Positions 18,384 through 28,085 of a DNA stretch of 64,000 nt are shown one piece after another. This DNA comes from Pusillimonas caeni (GTDB taxonomy: Bacteria; Pseudomonadota; Gammaproteobacteria; Burkholderiales; Burkholderiaceae_B). Made by a program: the position numbers and the translations under genes. The DNA is taken from assembly GCF_003545815.1 (NCBI RefSeq), contig NZ_PDUW01000005.1, forward strand, positions 124,001 through 188,000. Reading direction: 5' to 3'. Position 1 is the first letter of the stretch. The number at the start of each line of letters is the position of its first letter. The notes under the pieces were generated by a model. It was not told the origin of the DNA, did not search any database, and worked only from the letters and a program-made list of their open reading frames with translations.

Positions 18384-18935
18384 ATGGCATCAGAATCCAC
18401 CCCGCACGACGACGATACCTTTCCGGATCGTCCCAGCAAGTCGCAGGTCAAGCGCGACATGCATGCGCTGCTCGACCTGGGCAGGCAGCTTGTCGACCTG
18501 CCCGCCGACAAGCTGAAGCAGCTTCCGCTGTCCGAAGCGCTGTACGAAGCCATACGCCTGGCTCAGCGCACCACCAGCCGCGAAGGCCTGCGGCGCCAGG
18601 TGCATTACGTCGGCAAGCTCATGCGCCAGGCCGACGCCGAAGCCATCCGCGTCCAGCTTGCGATCTGGCAAAACGGCTCGCGCGCCGAAACGGCCGCCCT
18701 GCATCGCATCGAGTCCCTGCGCGACGAGCTGCTGCGCGACGACGACGCTTTGACTGAACTGCTGCGCGAGCACCCCGCGGCCGATGCCCAGCAACTGCGC
18801 ACCCTGATCCGCGAAGGCCGCAAAGAAGCCCAGCGCAATGCGGTCCTTCAACCCGGCCAGGATCCCCAGCGCAAGCACTACCGCGCCCTGTTCCAGGCCT
18901 TGAAATCACTCGGCGACGAACCAAGCACACAATGA
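18384..18935 (+). CDS. darP: Ribosome biogenesis factor DarP (YjgA, DUF615)
   Basis: A 183-residue highly charged helical protein of the YjgA family, which associates with late 50S precursors. The family start ([27 protein letters not shown]) and the C-terminal [12 protein letters not shown] are present. In many proteobacteria it is divergent from pmbA exactly as here. Its TGA overlaps the next ATG by 4 nt, so the esterase gene is translationally coupled. Confidence 0.93.
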   Translation: MASESTPHDDDTFPDRPSKSQVKRDMHALLDLGRQLVDLPADKLKQLPLSEALYEAIRLAQRTTSREGLRRQVHYVGKLMRQADAEAIRVQLAIWQNGSRAETAALHRIESLRDELLRDDDALTELLREHPAADAQQLRTLIREGRKEAQRNAVLQPGQDPQRKHYRALFQALKSLGDEPSTQ

Positions 18936-19606
18936 AACCCGAACTGCTCGACGCTCTTGAAATAGAGACCGCCCCCCAGCCCACCCACGCCGTCATCTGG
19001 CTGCACGGCCTGGGCGCCGACGGCCACGACTTCGCGCCTATCGTCCCCGAATTGCGGCTGGGCCGGGCGCCGGCCGTCCGCTTTGTGTTTCCGCATGCGC
19101 CGGTTCAGCCGGTGACCATCAATGGCGGCATGGCCATGCGGGCGTGGTACGACATCCGCAACGCCGACTTGGCCCAGCGCGAAGACGCCCAAGGCATTCT
19201 GCAATCGCAGAAAGCGGTGCGGGCCCTGATCCAACGCGAGAACGAGCGCGGCATTCCCACGGGCAACATCGTGCTGGCGGGCTTCTCGCAGGGCTGCGCC
19301 ATGACACTGCAAACAGGCCTGCGCCTGCCCGAAAAGCTGGCGGGGCTCGTCGCCCTGTCGGGCTACCTGCCGCTGGCCGAATCGCTGCGGGCCGAATTCA
19401 GCCCCGCCAACCGGGACACGCCCATCTTCATGGCTCACGGCACCCAGGACCCCGTCGTGCCTCTGCAGCGCGCGCAGATGTCTTGCCGGCTGCTGCAGGA
19501 AATGGGCTACCAGGTCGACTGGAAGACCTATCCCATGCCGCACTCGGTCTGCCTGGAAGAAATCAACGACATCGCGGCCTTCCTGAAGCAAGTCATGAAC
19601 GGCTGA
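18932..19606 (+). CDS. Carboxylesterase / phospholipase-type alpha/beta hydrolase
   Basis: A 224-residue serine hydrolase of the carboxylesterase 2 / lysophospholipase-like family (compact, cytoplasmic, no signal peptide). The catalytic triad can be read as Ser119 (AGFSQG), Asp173 (HGTQDPVVP) and His204 (YPMPHSV); an oxyanion motif HGLGADG is at 25-31. It starts inside the end of darP (ATGA overlap). Substrate not deducible. Confidence 0.88.
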   Translation: MKPELLDALEIETAPQPTHAVIWLHGLGADGHDFAPIVPELRLGRAPAVRFVFPHAPVQPVTINGGMAMRAWYDIRNADLAQREDAQGILQSQKAVRALIQRENERGIPTGNIVLAGFSQGCAMTLQTGLRLPEKLAGLVALSGYLPLAESLRAEFSPANRDTPIFMAHGTQDPVVPLQRAQMSCRLLQEMGYQVDWKTYPMPHSVCLEEINDIAAFLKQVMNG

Positions 19607-19616
19607 GTCTTCCGCC

Positions 19617-22100
19617 CTATGCGTCGGCTGTCCGCGGGCCCAGATTCAGCCACACGCGCCGGGTGCCCGGATCGTCCGGGATGCTGTCGTTGCGGAATCC
19701 CAGGCTCTGCATGAGCCGCAGCATGGCGCGGTTGGACGACAGCACATAGCCGTCTATATAAGAAAACCCCTGTATCTGGGCCGCTTCGATGAGGCCCTGC
19801 ATCAGCACCGTGCCCAGGCGGCGGCGCTGCCATTCGTCGCCCACGACCAGGGCGTACTCGGCGCCGCGCCCGTCGGGATGGCGCAAGTAGTGCGCAAAAC
19901 CGATGATCTGCTCGCGGGGATGCCCCCTGTGTTCGGGATTGGGCACCTGCACCGCCGCCACCAGGGCCAGTTCGCGGTCGTAATCGATGCGCGTGTAGCG
20001 CGCCAGCATGCGCGGCGTCAGTTCGCGCAGCATCGACACGAAACGCATGTAGCGCGCCTCGGTCGACAGGCCGCGTATGAATGCCTGCAGCGGCTCGGCG
20101 TCTTCCGGCCGGATGGGCCGCATCGTCCAGGCGCGCCCGTCATCGAAGCGCTTGTGCTGCACCAGCCGCCGCGGATAGGGATGGATGGTCATGTGGCGAT
20201 AGCCGGACGATTCGGGCAGCACCAGCACTGTCGACGAGGACAGGCTCACTTGCGCGCCATGAGCCGTCACGTGGCCGGCGCCGGCGACCAGCGGGTCGAG
20301 GATCAGGCTGTCGATCTCGGGCAGTTCGCTGACCAAGTCTGAAATGCGCTCGAGGGTTTCGCGCAGAGTATCGAAGGCCGCGGGCGTCATGTCGCGCGAC
20401 AGGACACGGTTCCAGACCAGGCTGCGCTCGATGAGCTGGCGCGCCAGGAAACTGTTGAGCGGCGGCAGCTCGACCGCCCTGTCGTTGGTCGACAAGGCCC
20501 CCGTGCCTCCGGTTCCGAACTTGATATAGGGCCCGAAACGCGGATCGCGGCGGGCGCGGATGGCCATCAAGGGCTCCTCGGCGGTCCAGGTGTCGACGCC
20601 GGCGCCACCTTGCGACCGATGCAGGGGAAGATGGAAGCAATCGAACAACTCCCAGCATTCCGCCGGCGTCAGTTCGCTGCGGCGCTCGGCGCGCACCCGT
20701 GCAACCAGCGCGCGCGCCTGCTCCAGCAGGGGTTGGCGGCGCAAGGGCTCGGGCGGCAGGGTCTGCTGCGACAGCAGTTGGTTGTAGTGATACGAAGCCA
20801 ATACACCGAACGCATTGGCGGCCGACTCGGGCGTGCGGAACGCGGGCGTGCCGACTTCGTCGAGCAGGTGGCGTAGCGGTCGAACGGTTTCCTCGCCCAT
20901 GAAGCAGGTGATGACGGGCTTGCGCGCCGCCGGCGCGCTGAGCGCAAGCTGGTGCGCGACCCGCGTCATGTCGGCCAGCGGATCGGGCGCCAGCAGCACC
21001 AGCACACCGTCCACCGCGGCATCGGCGGCCAGTATCTCGACCACCGATCGCACGGTGTCGGGCGTGAGCGGCACAGACGTGGCAACGGGGTTGTCCACCT
21101 GCGCGCCCGGTTCGAGCACATCCTGCAGCGCCTTGATCGTGGGCTTGGTCAACTCGGCGCGCAGCACGGGAAAGCTGGGGCCGATGACCGTCATGGCCAA
21201 TTGGGCCGCGCCATCGCCATTGGAAAAGACGGCGATGCGGCGGCCGCGCGGCCAATAGGTATAGCGCAGCACCTTGATGGCCGAGAACAGCTGCACGAAA
21301 TAAGGCACGCGCACGGCGCCCGCCCGGCGCAGCATGGCGTTGAAGACCGCCTCGCCGGCCTCGGACGCCCGGCCGAGCTGGCCCGCCTTGAGCACCACGA
21401 CGGGTTTGACGCTGGCCGCCGAGCGCAGGGCGCTCGCCAGGCTTCGCGCCGTGAACGTATCCTCGAGATACAGCGCGATGCTTTCGGTGCCGCGGTCGTT
21501 GGCCAGGTAGTCGAGCACCTGGGCGACCTCCAGGCCGGCCTCGTCGCCCAGCGAGACGACGGTGGAGAAGCCCAGCCGAACGTCGGTGGCCCAGTCGAGC
21601 ACCGCGGCCACCAGCGAGCGCGACTGTGTCACCAGCGCGACCTTGCCGGGCTGGGCCAACTGTGCAATATGGCTGAAATTGAGTCCGCTGGCCGGATTCT
21701 GCACGCCGAAGGAGCGCGGGCCCAGCAGAGCGCAATCATTCAGCCGGGCCCAGCTGCGGCAATAGACCATGTCCTCCAAGGCATTGTCGGGAGCCGTTTC
21801 GGTGGACAGCAGAATCAGCGCGCGGGGCCGGTGCGGGCCAATGGCCTCAAGGGCCTGGGGAAGCTGCCGGGAAGGCACGCACAACAGGGCCAGGTCGACC
21901 CGTCCGCCCGGCTCGACGCCGGCCAGCTCCCGTGGCACGGAGCAGTCCGAACCGGTCGCGGCGCCTTCGGCCGGCAGCTCCACGAAAGTGGCCGCCTTGG
22001 CCAGCGCGGGCGGCAGGCTCCGGGCCACCGGCAAGGGCCGATAGCTGAGCACGAGCAGGGAGCGCGGCTCGAATAGCGCGGCAAGATGGTGTCGCAACAT
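19617..22100 (-). CDS. Pat-like protein: acyl-CoA synthetase (NDP-forming) fused to GNAT acetyltransferase
   Basis: An 827-residue fusion. Order: N-terminal CoA-binding domain (about 5-130), succinyl-CoA-ligase-like regions (about 135-450), an ATP-grasp-like remnant (about 465-640; IKFGTGGTGALSTNDRAVELPPLN) and a C-terminal GNAT domain (about 665-815; EYALVVGDEWQRRRLGTVLMQGLIEAAQIQGF, with the acetyl-CoA loop RRRLGT). This architecture is that of Pat/PatZ enzymes, which acetylate and switch off acetyl-CoA synthetase. The ATP-grasp part looks shortened, consistent with a regulatory rather than catalytic ligase half. Divergent from gltX, 120 bp apart. Confidence 0.85.
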   Translation of the reverse strand: MLRHHLAALFEPRSLLVLSYRPLPVARSLPPALAKAATFVELPAEGAATGSDCSVPRELAGVEPGGRVDLALLCVPSRQLPQALEAIGPHRPRALILLSTETAPDNALEDMVYCRSWARLNDCALLGPRSFGVQNPASGLNFSHIAQLAQPGKVALVTQSRSLVAAVLDWATDVRLGFSTVVSLGDEAGLEVAQVLDYLANDRGTESIALYLEDTFTARSLASALRSAASVKPVVVLKAGQLGRASEAGEAVFNAMLRRAGAVRVPYFVQLFSAIKVLRYTYWPRGRRIAVFSNGDGAAQLAMTVIGPSFPVLRAELTKPTIKALQDVLEPGAQVDNPVATSVPLTPDTVRSVVEILAADAAVDGVLVLLAPDPLADMTRVAHQLALSAPAARKPVITCFMGEETVRPLRHLLDEVGTPAFRTPESAANAFGVLASYHYNQLLSQQTLPPEPLRRQPLLEQARALVARVRAERRSELTPAECWELFDCFHLPLHRSQGGAGVDTWTAEEPLMAIRARRDPRFGPYIKFGTGGTGALSTNDRAVELPPLNSFLARQLIERSLVWNRVLSRDMTPAAFDTLRETLERISDLVSELPEIDSLILDPLVAGAGHVTAHGAQVSLSSSTVLVLPESSGYRHMTIHPYPRRLVQHKRFDDGRAWTMRPIRPEDAEPLQAFIRGLSTEARYMRFVSMLRELTPRMLARYTRIDYDRELALVAAVQVPNPEHRGHPREQIIGFAHYLRHPDGRGAEYALVVGDEWQRRRLGTVLMQGLIEAAQIQGFSYIDGYVLSSNRAMLRLMQSLGFRNDSIPDDPGTRRVWLNLGPRTADA

Positions 22101-22220
22101 AAGGCCCCGTTTTTCGGCAATGAATCTTCAGTACTCTAAAATACGCCAAGCCATGCGGTCCGGCGGCGCCCATGCCGGCCAACCGCAGCGCATTCAACAC
22201 GAAAGCCTAAAGCACAATCT

Positions 22221-23636
22221 ATGTCATCGTCCATACCCCCCGTCGTACGCACCCGCTTCGCCCCCTCGCCCACCGGCTATCTGCACCTCGGAGGTGCGCG
22301 AACCGCCTTGTTCTCCTGGGCCTATGCGCGCCATCACCAGGGCGTTTTCGTGCTGCGCATCGAAGACACCGATCTCGAGCGCTCCACCCCCGAGGCGGTG
22401 CAGGCCATCCTGGACGGCATGCAATGGCTTGGCATGCAGCCCGACGAAGGGCCCTTCTATCAGATGCAGCGCATGGACCGCTACCGCGAAGTCATCGCCC
22501 AGATGCTGCGCGAGGGATCGGCCTACCTGTGCTACAGCACGCCCGCAGAAGTCGAGGCCATGCGCGAGAAGGCCCGCGCCGCGGGCCTGAAGCCCCGCTA
22601 TGACGGCACCTGGCGGCCCGAAGCCGGCAAGACCCTGCCGCCCGTGCCGGCCGATCGCAAGCCGGTGGTGCGTTTTCGCAGCCCGCTGGAGGGCAGCACG
22701 AGCTGGGACGACGTCGTCAAGGGGCCGATCAGCTTCGACAATGCCGAGCTCGACGACCTGGTCATCGCCCGCGCCGACGGCACGCCCACCTACAACTTCT
22801 GCGTCGTCGTCGACGACTGGGACATGCGGATCACCCACGTGCTGCGCGGGGACGATCACATCAACAATACGCCGCGCCAGATCAATATCCTGCGCGCCCT
22901 GGGCGCCGAGCCCCCGCGTTACGGCCACCTGCCCATGATTCTGGGCCCCGATGGCGAAAAGCTCTCCAAGCGCCATGGCGCCGTCAGCGTCATGGAGTAC
23001 GACAAGCAAGGCTATCTGCCCGAAGCCATGATCAACTACCTGGCCCGCCTGGGCTGGAGCCATGGCGACGACGAGCTCTTCAGCCGCGAACAGCTGATCG
23101 AATGGTTCGACACGCGCAACCTCAGCAAATCGGCGGCCCAGTGGGACCCGAAAAAACTCAACTGGGTCAATGCCCACTATATTAAGCACAGCAAGGACGA
23201 AGACCTGGCCGCCCGCGTGGCGCCCCGCGTCGCCGAGCTGGGCGGCGATCCGCAAGGCGCCGACCTGCCGGCCGTCATGGCCCTGCTCAAGGACCGCGCC
23301 GAAACCTTGAATCAGCTGGCGGAAGGCGCCATGCTGTTCTGCGCGCCGCCGGTCCAGATCGACGCCGAACTGGCGGCCCAGCACCTTACGCCCGAGACCA
23401 GGGAAATTCTGCGCGACTTCGCCGAGCACGCCCGCGCACTGCCCGCCTGGGACGCCGCCAGCCTGGCCGGGCTGATCCAGGAAACCCTGGCCCGCCACGG
23501 CATCAAGATGCCCAAGCTGGGCATTCCGCTGCGCCTGGCGACCACGGGCCGCAAGCAGACGCCGGCCATCGACGCGGTGCTGGCCCTGCTGGGCCGCGAT
23601 ACGGTCCTGCAGCGCCTGGCGGCCATACACGGCTAG
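22221..23636 (+). CDS. gltX: Glutamyl-tRNA synthetase
   Basis: A 471-residue class Ib synthetase. The HIGH-type motif is in [17 protein letters not shown] (residues 12-27) and the KMSKS-type motif is KLSKR (247-251). The [30 protein letters not shown] segment links to the anticodon-binding helical domain. Length is normal, so it is a discriminating or ordinary GluRS rather than a truncated Glu-Q synthetase. Its TAG stop lies within a hairpin shared with the convergent lipoprotein gene. Confidence 0.97.
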   Translation: MSSSIPPVVRTRFAPSPTGYLHLGGARTALFSWAYARHHQGVFVLRIEDTDLERSTPEAVQAILDGMQWLGMQPDEGPFYQMQRMDRYREVIAQMLREGSAYLCYSTPAEVEAMREKARAAGLKPRYDGTWRPEAGKTLPPVPADRKPVVRFRSPLEGSTSWDDVVKGPISFDNAELDDLVIARADGTPTYNFCVVVDDWDMRITHVLRGDDHINNTPRQINILRALGAEPPRYGHLPMILGPDGEKLSKRHGAVSVMEYDKQGYLPEAMINYLARLGWSHGDDELFSREQLIEWFDTRNLSKSAAQWDPKKLNWVNAHYIKHSKDEDLAARVAPRVAELGGDPQGADLPAVMALLKDRAETLNQLAEGAMLFCAPPVQIDAELAAQHLTPETREILRDFAEHARALPAWDAASLAGLIQETLARHGIKMPKLGIPLRLATTGRKQTPAIDAVLALLGRDTVLQRLAAIHG

Positions 23637-23665
23637 GGCCTGTGACGCTAAAGGACAGACCCTAG
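23633..23665. terminator. Bidirectional hairpin spanning both convergent stop codons
   Basis: CTAGGG-C-CTGT and ACAG-A-CCCTAG pair around an 11-nt loop. The left arm contains the TAG of gltX and the right arm contains the reverse-complement TAG of the lipoprotein gene. No T-run. The left arm and loop overlap a degenerate copy of the short 3'-end repeat. Confidence 0.55.
23636..23654 (-). repeat. Short 3'-end dispersed repeat, copy 2 (degenerate)
   Basis: On the minus strand CCTTTAGCGTCACAGGCCC, similar to the CTTTTAGTGTTAACAGGCCC of copy 4 at 63242. It sits between the convergent gltX and lipoprotein genes. Confidence 0.45.
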
Positions 23666-24180
23666 AACATCGGCATACGATAATCGTCGGGCATGCGCTT
23701 GAGGCTCAAGGGGCCTTCGGGGCCGTTCAGCACCAGTTGCCCGGCGCGCATCTGCACCTCGTACTCGTTGGTGTAGATGGGGTCGCCCTGCTCTACCGCC
23801 ACCGCATTCGAATGCGTGGTGCGCATGACCAGGGTTTCTCCGTCGCGCTGCCAGCAGCCGGTTTCGTTCAAGGCCTGGGGCGATTTGCCGGCGCGCTTGA
23901 GCTGCTCGGCGTAGGCCATGCTGCCGTCCTGCTTCAAAGTCATGAGTACGTGCAGTTCTCCGGCAATGCCCTTGCGCTTGTTGACGCCCAGCCAATTGCC
24001 CACCCAGGCGTCGCCCGGAGCGGCCTGGCGGCAGCTCGTCTGGTCCTGCGCCGCCTGGCCCGGAGCCGGCTGCGGGCCAGGCTTGACGGCGCAACCCGCT
24101 GCCAGCACCGCGGCCGCCGTCAAGGCGGTCCATGTCCGCAAGCCGGCTTTTCCTGCCTGCTTCCCCTCTGCGTCACTCAT
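23662..24180 (-). CDS. Small predicted lipoprotein, unknown function
   Basis: A 172-residue protein with a lipoprotein-type N-terminus: Lys/Arg before a hydrophobic stretch ending VLAAGC, giving Cys30 as the acylated residue. The mature part begins with a proline/glutamine-rich linker (about 31-50), then a compact beta-rich domain (about 60-170; WVGNWLGVNKRKGIAGELHVLMTL...). The GNW start of that domain recalls META/lipocalin-like surface domains, but this is only an impression. Convergent with gltX and divergent from the CopD-like gene. Confidence 0.7.
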   Translation of the reverse strand: MSDAEGKQAGKAGLRTWTALTAAAVLAAGCAVKPGPQPAPGQAAQDQTSCRQAAPGDAWVGNWLGVNKRKGIAGELHVLMTLKQDGSMAYAEQLKRAGKSPQALNETGCWQRDGETLVMRTTHSNAVAVEQGDPIYTNEYEVQMRAGQLVLNGPEGPLSLKRMPDDYRMPMF

Positions 24181-24345
24181 GTGATCTCCTGCGTGATGTC
24201 CGCCGCATCATTGCGGCCATGCCCTCGGCCATCGAGGCGTGTCGTCGGGCATAACCACAAGCCCGATGCGGCTACGGCCAGCAACGCGCGGGCCCGGTCC
24301 TACAATGGCATCCAAGACACCATTCTATAAAAAGGGAATCGCGCC

Positions 24346-24783
24346 GTGGACTACTTCACCCTGCTCGTGTTGCATCTGTTTGCCGCCATTCTCTTCGTGG
24401 GCACGGTCTTCTTCGAGGTGCTGATGCTCGAGGGCATACGCCGGCACGTGCCGCGCGAGGCCATGCGGGCGGTCGAATCGGCCATCGGGCAGCGCGCCCG
24501 CCGGCTCATGCCGTTTGCCATACTCGTGCTGTACGGCGCCGGCCTGGGCATGGCCTGGCGCTACCACGCCGTGCTGGCCCGGCCTTTCGACAGCACCCTG
24601 GGCACGCTGCTGAGCCTGAAAATACTGTTGGCGCTCAGTGTGCTCGGCCACTTCATCTACGCCGTGAGACTGGGCGCGCAGGGGCGGCTCAAATCCCGGC
24701 AGTCCCGCCTGATCCATCTGAGCGTATTTACGCATGTGGTGCTCATCGTATTTCTGGCCAAGGCCATGTTCTATCTCGGCTGA
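24346..24783 (+). CDS. CopD-domain family integral membrane protein
   Basis: A 145-residue protein with four predicted transmembrane helices (about 4-25, 51-68, 82-104, 124-143) and conserved His residues in the first and last (LLVLHLFAAILFVG and FTHVVLI). It resembles the stand-alone copper resistance D-domain proteins. The start is GTG with AAGGGA 8 nt upstream. No copC, copper ATPase or heme gene is adjacent, so a copper role is only suggested by the family. Confidence 0.75.
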   Translation: MDYFTLLVLHLFAAILFVGTVFFEVLMLEGIRRHVPREAMRAVESAIGQRARRLMPFAILVLYGAGLGMAWRYHAVLARPFDSTLGTLLSLKILLALSVLGHFIYAVRLGAQGRLKSRQSRLIHLSVFTHVVLIVFLAKAMFYLG

Positions 24784-24971
24784 GCCCTCCGCTTGTCCCG
24801 CACCGCGGACCGAAGCCGTCGAATACGAAGAGACACAAAAAATTTTTTATCTTCCCATGCTGCAACGCAAGAAGACCGCAAGGCAAAGACTGGCGCGCCT
24901 CGGCGGGAAATCGGCCCTCTCGCGCCGCCCCGCCATGCATATTCGTAGAAAAAATCAAGCCCCAAATGCGC

Positions 24972-25000
24972 TTGCCTAGGTCCTGCACACTCACTACAAT
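24972..25000 (+). promoter_or_regulatory. nrdAB promoter
   Basis: -35 TTGCCT (24972-24977) and -10 TACAAT (24995-25000) with exactly 17 bp between. The -10 box lies wholly inside the first NrdR box, so bound NrdR would block RNA polymerase directly. Confidence 0.65.
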
Positions 25001-25006
25001 TAGTGC
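24991..25006. promoter_or_regulatory. NrdR box 1
   Basis: TCACTACAATTAGTGC, a 16-bp partial palindrome matching the known NrdR pattern (CACWA....TWGTG). Its centre is 31 bp, three helical turns, from that of box 2, the spacing expected for a cooperatively bound pair. Confidence 0.8.
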
Positions 25007-25021
25007 CTGAAACAAACCCAA

Positions 25022-25037
25022 CCACTATATATTGTGG
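25022..25037. promoter_or_regulatory. NrdR box 2
   Basis: CCACTATATATTGTGG, a near-perfect palindrome and the stronger of the pair, lying just downstream of the promoter. Confidence 0.85.
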
Positions 25038-25150
25038 TTGGCCCCACAAGAGCGGCCCTTCTCCCACAGCCGCCGGTAACCCCCTAGATTCCACCCAGAA
25101 CGCACGCACCGCCGCCCGCCGGCGGGCCATTGACTATCCCAGGAGCCTTC

Positions 25151-28066
25151 ATGCAAACGCCCACCATCGCTGAGTCCCGGCCAGAAAGCCTTCCTCCGTC
25201 CACACCCGCGCCGAAAGAGCAGGTGTCGGCCGGAGGCCAATGGCACAATTTCAACATCATCCGCCGCAACGGCGCCGTGGTCGGCTTCGAACCCAGCAAG
25301 ATCGCTATCGCCATGACCAAAGCCTTCCTGGCGGTCAACGGCGGCCAGGGCGCGGCATCGGCGCGGGTGCGCGAACTCGTCGACCAGCTCACCTCGCAAG
25401 CGGTCAATGCGCTGGTGCGCAATCGGCCCAGCGGCGGCACTTTCCACATCGAAGAAATCCAGGACCAGGTCGAACTGGCGCTCATGCGCTCGGGCGAGCA
25501 TGACGTCGCGCGCGCCTATGTGCTGTACCGTGAAAAGCGCTCGCAAGAGCGCGCCCGCGCCGGCCAGCAAGAGGCTCCCGTCGAAAAAAGCACGCTCAAC
25601 GTCAACGACAACGGCACGATGCGGCCGCTCGATCTGGCCAAGCTGCGCACCACCGTCGTCGAAGCCAGCCAAGGGCTGCCCATCGAGATCGACGTCGACG
25701 GCATCCTGAAGGAAACCGTCAAGAACCTCTACGACGGCATCCCCGTCGACGAAGTCTACAAATCGGCCATTCTGTCGGCGCGCGCCATGGTCGAGACCGA
25801 CCCCGCCTACAGCCAGGTCACGGCCGGCCTGCTGCTGCACACCATCCGCAAAGAAGTGCTCGGCCGGGAAGTCGCCCAGTCCGCCATGGACGAAGGCTAC
25901 GCCGAATACTTCCCCCGCTTCATCAAGAAAGGCATCGAAAACGGCCTGCTCGACAACAAGCTCAGCCAGTTCGACCTGCCGCGCCTGGGCCGCGCCCTAA
26001 AGGCTCAGCGCGACCTGCAGTTCAACTACCTCGGCCTGCAGACGCTGTACGACCGCTACTTCCTGCACGTACGCGGCCGCCGCATCGAACTGCCCCAGGT
26101 GTTCTTCATGCGCGTCGCTATGGGCCTGGCGCTCAACGAAATCGACCGCGAAGCCCGCGCCATCGAGTTCTACGAGATCCTGTCCTCGTTCGACTTCATG
26201 AGCTCCACCCCCACGCTGTTCAACTCGGGCACCCTGCACTCGCAGCTGTCGTCGTGCTATCTCACCACCGTGTCCGACGACCTCGAAGGCATCTACGACG
26301 CCATCAAAGAGAACGCGCTGCTGGCCAAATACGCCGGCGGCCTGGGCAACGACTGGACTCCCGTGCGCGCGCTGCGCAGCCACATCAAGGGCACCAACGG
26401 CGAAAGCCAGGGCGTGGTTCCCTTCCTCAAGGTGGTCAACGATACCGCCGTGGCGGTCAACCAGGGCGGCAAGCGCAAGGGCGCGGTCTGCGCCTATCTC
26501 GAAACCTGGCACCTGGACATCGAAGAGTTCCTCGAGCTGCGCAAGAACACCGGCGACGAACGCCGCCGCACGCACGACATGAACACGGCCAACTGGATCC
26601 CCGACCTGTTCATGAAGCGCGTCATGGAGAACGGCGACTGGACCCTGTTCTCGCCCTCCGACGTGCCCGACCTGCACGACAAGTACGGCATCGAATTCGA
26701 AAAGGCCTACACGGCGTACGAAGCCAAGACGGTCAGCGGCGAGCTGCCCCTGTTCAAGACCATCCCGGCCATATCGCTGTGGCGCAAGATGCTATCCATG
26801 CTGTTCGAGACCGGCCATCCCTGGCTCACCTTCAAGGATCCTTGCAACATCCGCTCGCCGCAGCAGCACGTGGGCGTCGTCCACAGCTCCAACCTGTGCA
26901 CCGAGATCACGCTCAACACCAACGAGTCCGAAATCGCCGTGTGCAACCTGGGTTCGGTCAACCTGGCCGCCCATCTCAAGCAGGATGCCGACGGCCGGTA
27001 CGTGCTCGATCACGACAAGCTCCAGCGCACCATCGACACCGCCATGCGCATGCTGGACAACGTCATCGACATCAACTACTACGCCGTTTCCAAGGCGCGC
27101 AACTCCAACGTGCGCCATCGCCCCGTCGGCATGGGCGTCATGGGCTTCCAGGACTGCCTGCACATGATGCGCGTTCCCTTCGCTTCTGACGCGGCGATCG
27201 AATTCTCCGACCGTTCGATGGAAGCCGTGTGCTACTACGCCTACTGGGCCTCCAGCAAGCTGGCCATCGAGCGCGGCTCCTACGCCTCGTTCAAGGGCTC
27301 GCTGTGGGATCGCGGCATCCTGCCCCAGGACACCCTGGCCATGCTGCGCGAGCAGCGCGGCGGCTACGTCGAGATCGACGACAGCAGCTCGCTCGATTGG
27401 GACACCCTGCGCGGCCACATCCAGCAGCACGGCATGCGCAACTCGAACTGCATCGCCATCGCTCCGACGGCCACCATCTCGAACATCATCGGCGTCTCGC
27501 CGTGCATCGAGCCCACCTACCGTAACCTGTACGTCAAGTCCAACCTGTCGGGCGAGTTCACGGTGGTCAACGACTATCTGGTGCGCGACCTCAAAGAGCG
27601 CGGCCTGTGGGACGAAGTCATGGTCGCCGACCTCAAGTACTTCGACGGCAGCCTGGCGCGCATCGACCGCATCCCGGCCGACCTGCGCGAGCTCTACGCC
27701 ACGGCGTTCGAAGTCGATCCCCAGTGGGTGGTCGAGTGCGCGGCGCGCCGCCAGAAATGGATCGACCAGGCCCAGTCGCTCAATATCTTCATGGCGGGCG
27801 TGTCGGGCAAGAAGCTGGACGACACGTACAAGCTGGCCTGGCTGCGCGGCCTGAAGACCACCTACTACCTGCGCTCCAGCGGCGCCACCAATGCCGAGAA
27901 ATCCACCGGGCGCGGCGGCGAACTCAATGCCGTTTCGACGGGCAGCTCGCCCAGCGCAGCCGCCGCGGCTCCCGCTGCCGCGCTGCCCGAAGCCGAGGTC
28001 GTCGGTGCGGTATGCACCATGCGCCCCGGCGACGAAGGCTTCGAAGAATGCGAAGCCTGCCAGTAA
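25151..28066 (+). CDS. nrdA: Ribonucleoside-diphosphate reductase, alpha subunit (class Ia)
   Basis: A 971-residue catalytic subunit that makes dNDPs from NDPs under aerobic conditions. The N-terminus carries two ATP-cone allosteric domains in tandem (about 30-125 and 145-240), a layout known from Pseudomonas-type NrdA. The core shows [45 protein letters not shown] and [15 protein letters not shown]. The C-terminal shuttle cysteines are in ECEACQ. An Ala/Pro-rich linker (about 920-955) precedes that tail. ATG 25151 follows AGGAG; a TTG seven codons upstream is in frame but not needed. Confidence 0.97.
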   Translation: MQTPTIAESRPESLPPSTPAPKEQVSAGGQWHNFNIIRRNGAVVGFEPSKIAIAMTKAFLAVNGGQGAASARVRELVDQLTSQAVNALVRNRPSGGTFHIEEIQDQVELALMRSGEHDVARAYVLYREKRSQERARAGQQEAPVEKSTLNVNDNGTMRPLDLAKLRTTVVEASQGLPIEIDVDGILKETVKNLYDGIPVDEVYKSAILSARAMVETDPAYSQVTAGLLLHTIRKEVLGREVAQSAMDEGYAEYFPRFIKKGIENGLLDNKLSQFDLPRLGRALKAQRDLQFNYLGLQTLYDRYFLHVRGRRIELPQVFFMRVAMGLALNEIDREARAIEFYEILSSFDFMSSTPTLFNSGTLHSQLSSCYLTTVSDDLEGIYDAIKENALLAKYAGGLGNDWTPVRALRSHIKGTNGESQGVVPFLKVVNDTAVAVNQGGKRKGAVCAYLETWHLDIEEFLELRKNTGDERRRTHDMNTANWIPDLFMKRVMENGDWTLFSPSDVPDLHDKYGIEFEKAYTAYEAKTVSGELPLFKTIPAISLWRKMLSMLFETGHPWLTFKDPCNIRSPQQHVGVVHSSNLCTEITLNTNESEIAVCNLGSVNLAAHLKQDADGRYVLDHDKLQRTIDTAMRMLDNVIDINYYAVSKARNSNVRHRPVGMGVMGFQDCLHMMRVPFASDAAIEFSDRSMEAVCYYAYWASSKLAIERGSYASFKGSLWDRGILPQDTLAMLREQRGGYVEIDDSSSLDWDTLRGHIQQHGMRNSNCIAIAPTATISNIIGVSPCIEPTYRNLYVKSNLSGEFTVVNDYLVRDLKERGLWDEVMVADLKYFDGSLARIDRIPADLRELYATAFEVDPQWVVECAARRQKWIDQAQSLNIFMAGVSGKKLDDTYKLAWLRGLKTTYYLRSSGATNAEKSTGRGGELNAVSTGSSPSAAAAAPAAALPEAEVVGAVCTMRPGDEGFEECEACQ

Positions 28067-28085
28067 CAGCAAGAGGTCACACACT

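Larger units (their letters stand above)
24784..25150 (+). promoter_or_regulatory. nrdA upstream region (367 bp)
   Basis: This gap contains an A6T6 tract (24837-24848, likely intrinsic bend), one sigma-70 promoter, two NrdR boxes and, just before nrdA, AGGAG (25141-25145). The stretch between the boxes and nrdA (25038-25140) is a leader of about 110 nt with no fold I could assign. No small coding frame with a good start was found. Confidence 0.7.
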
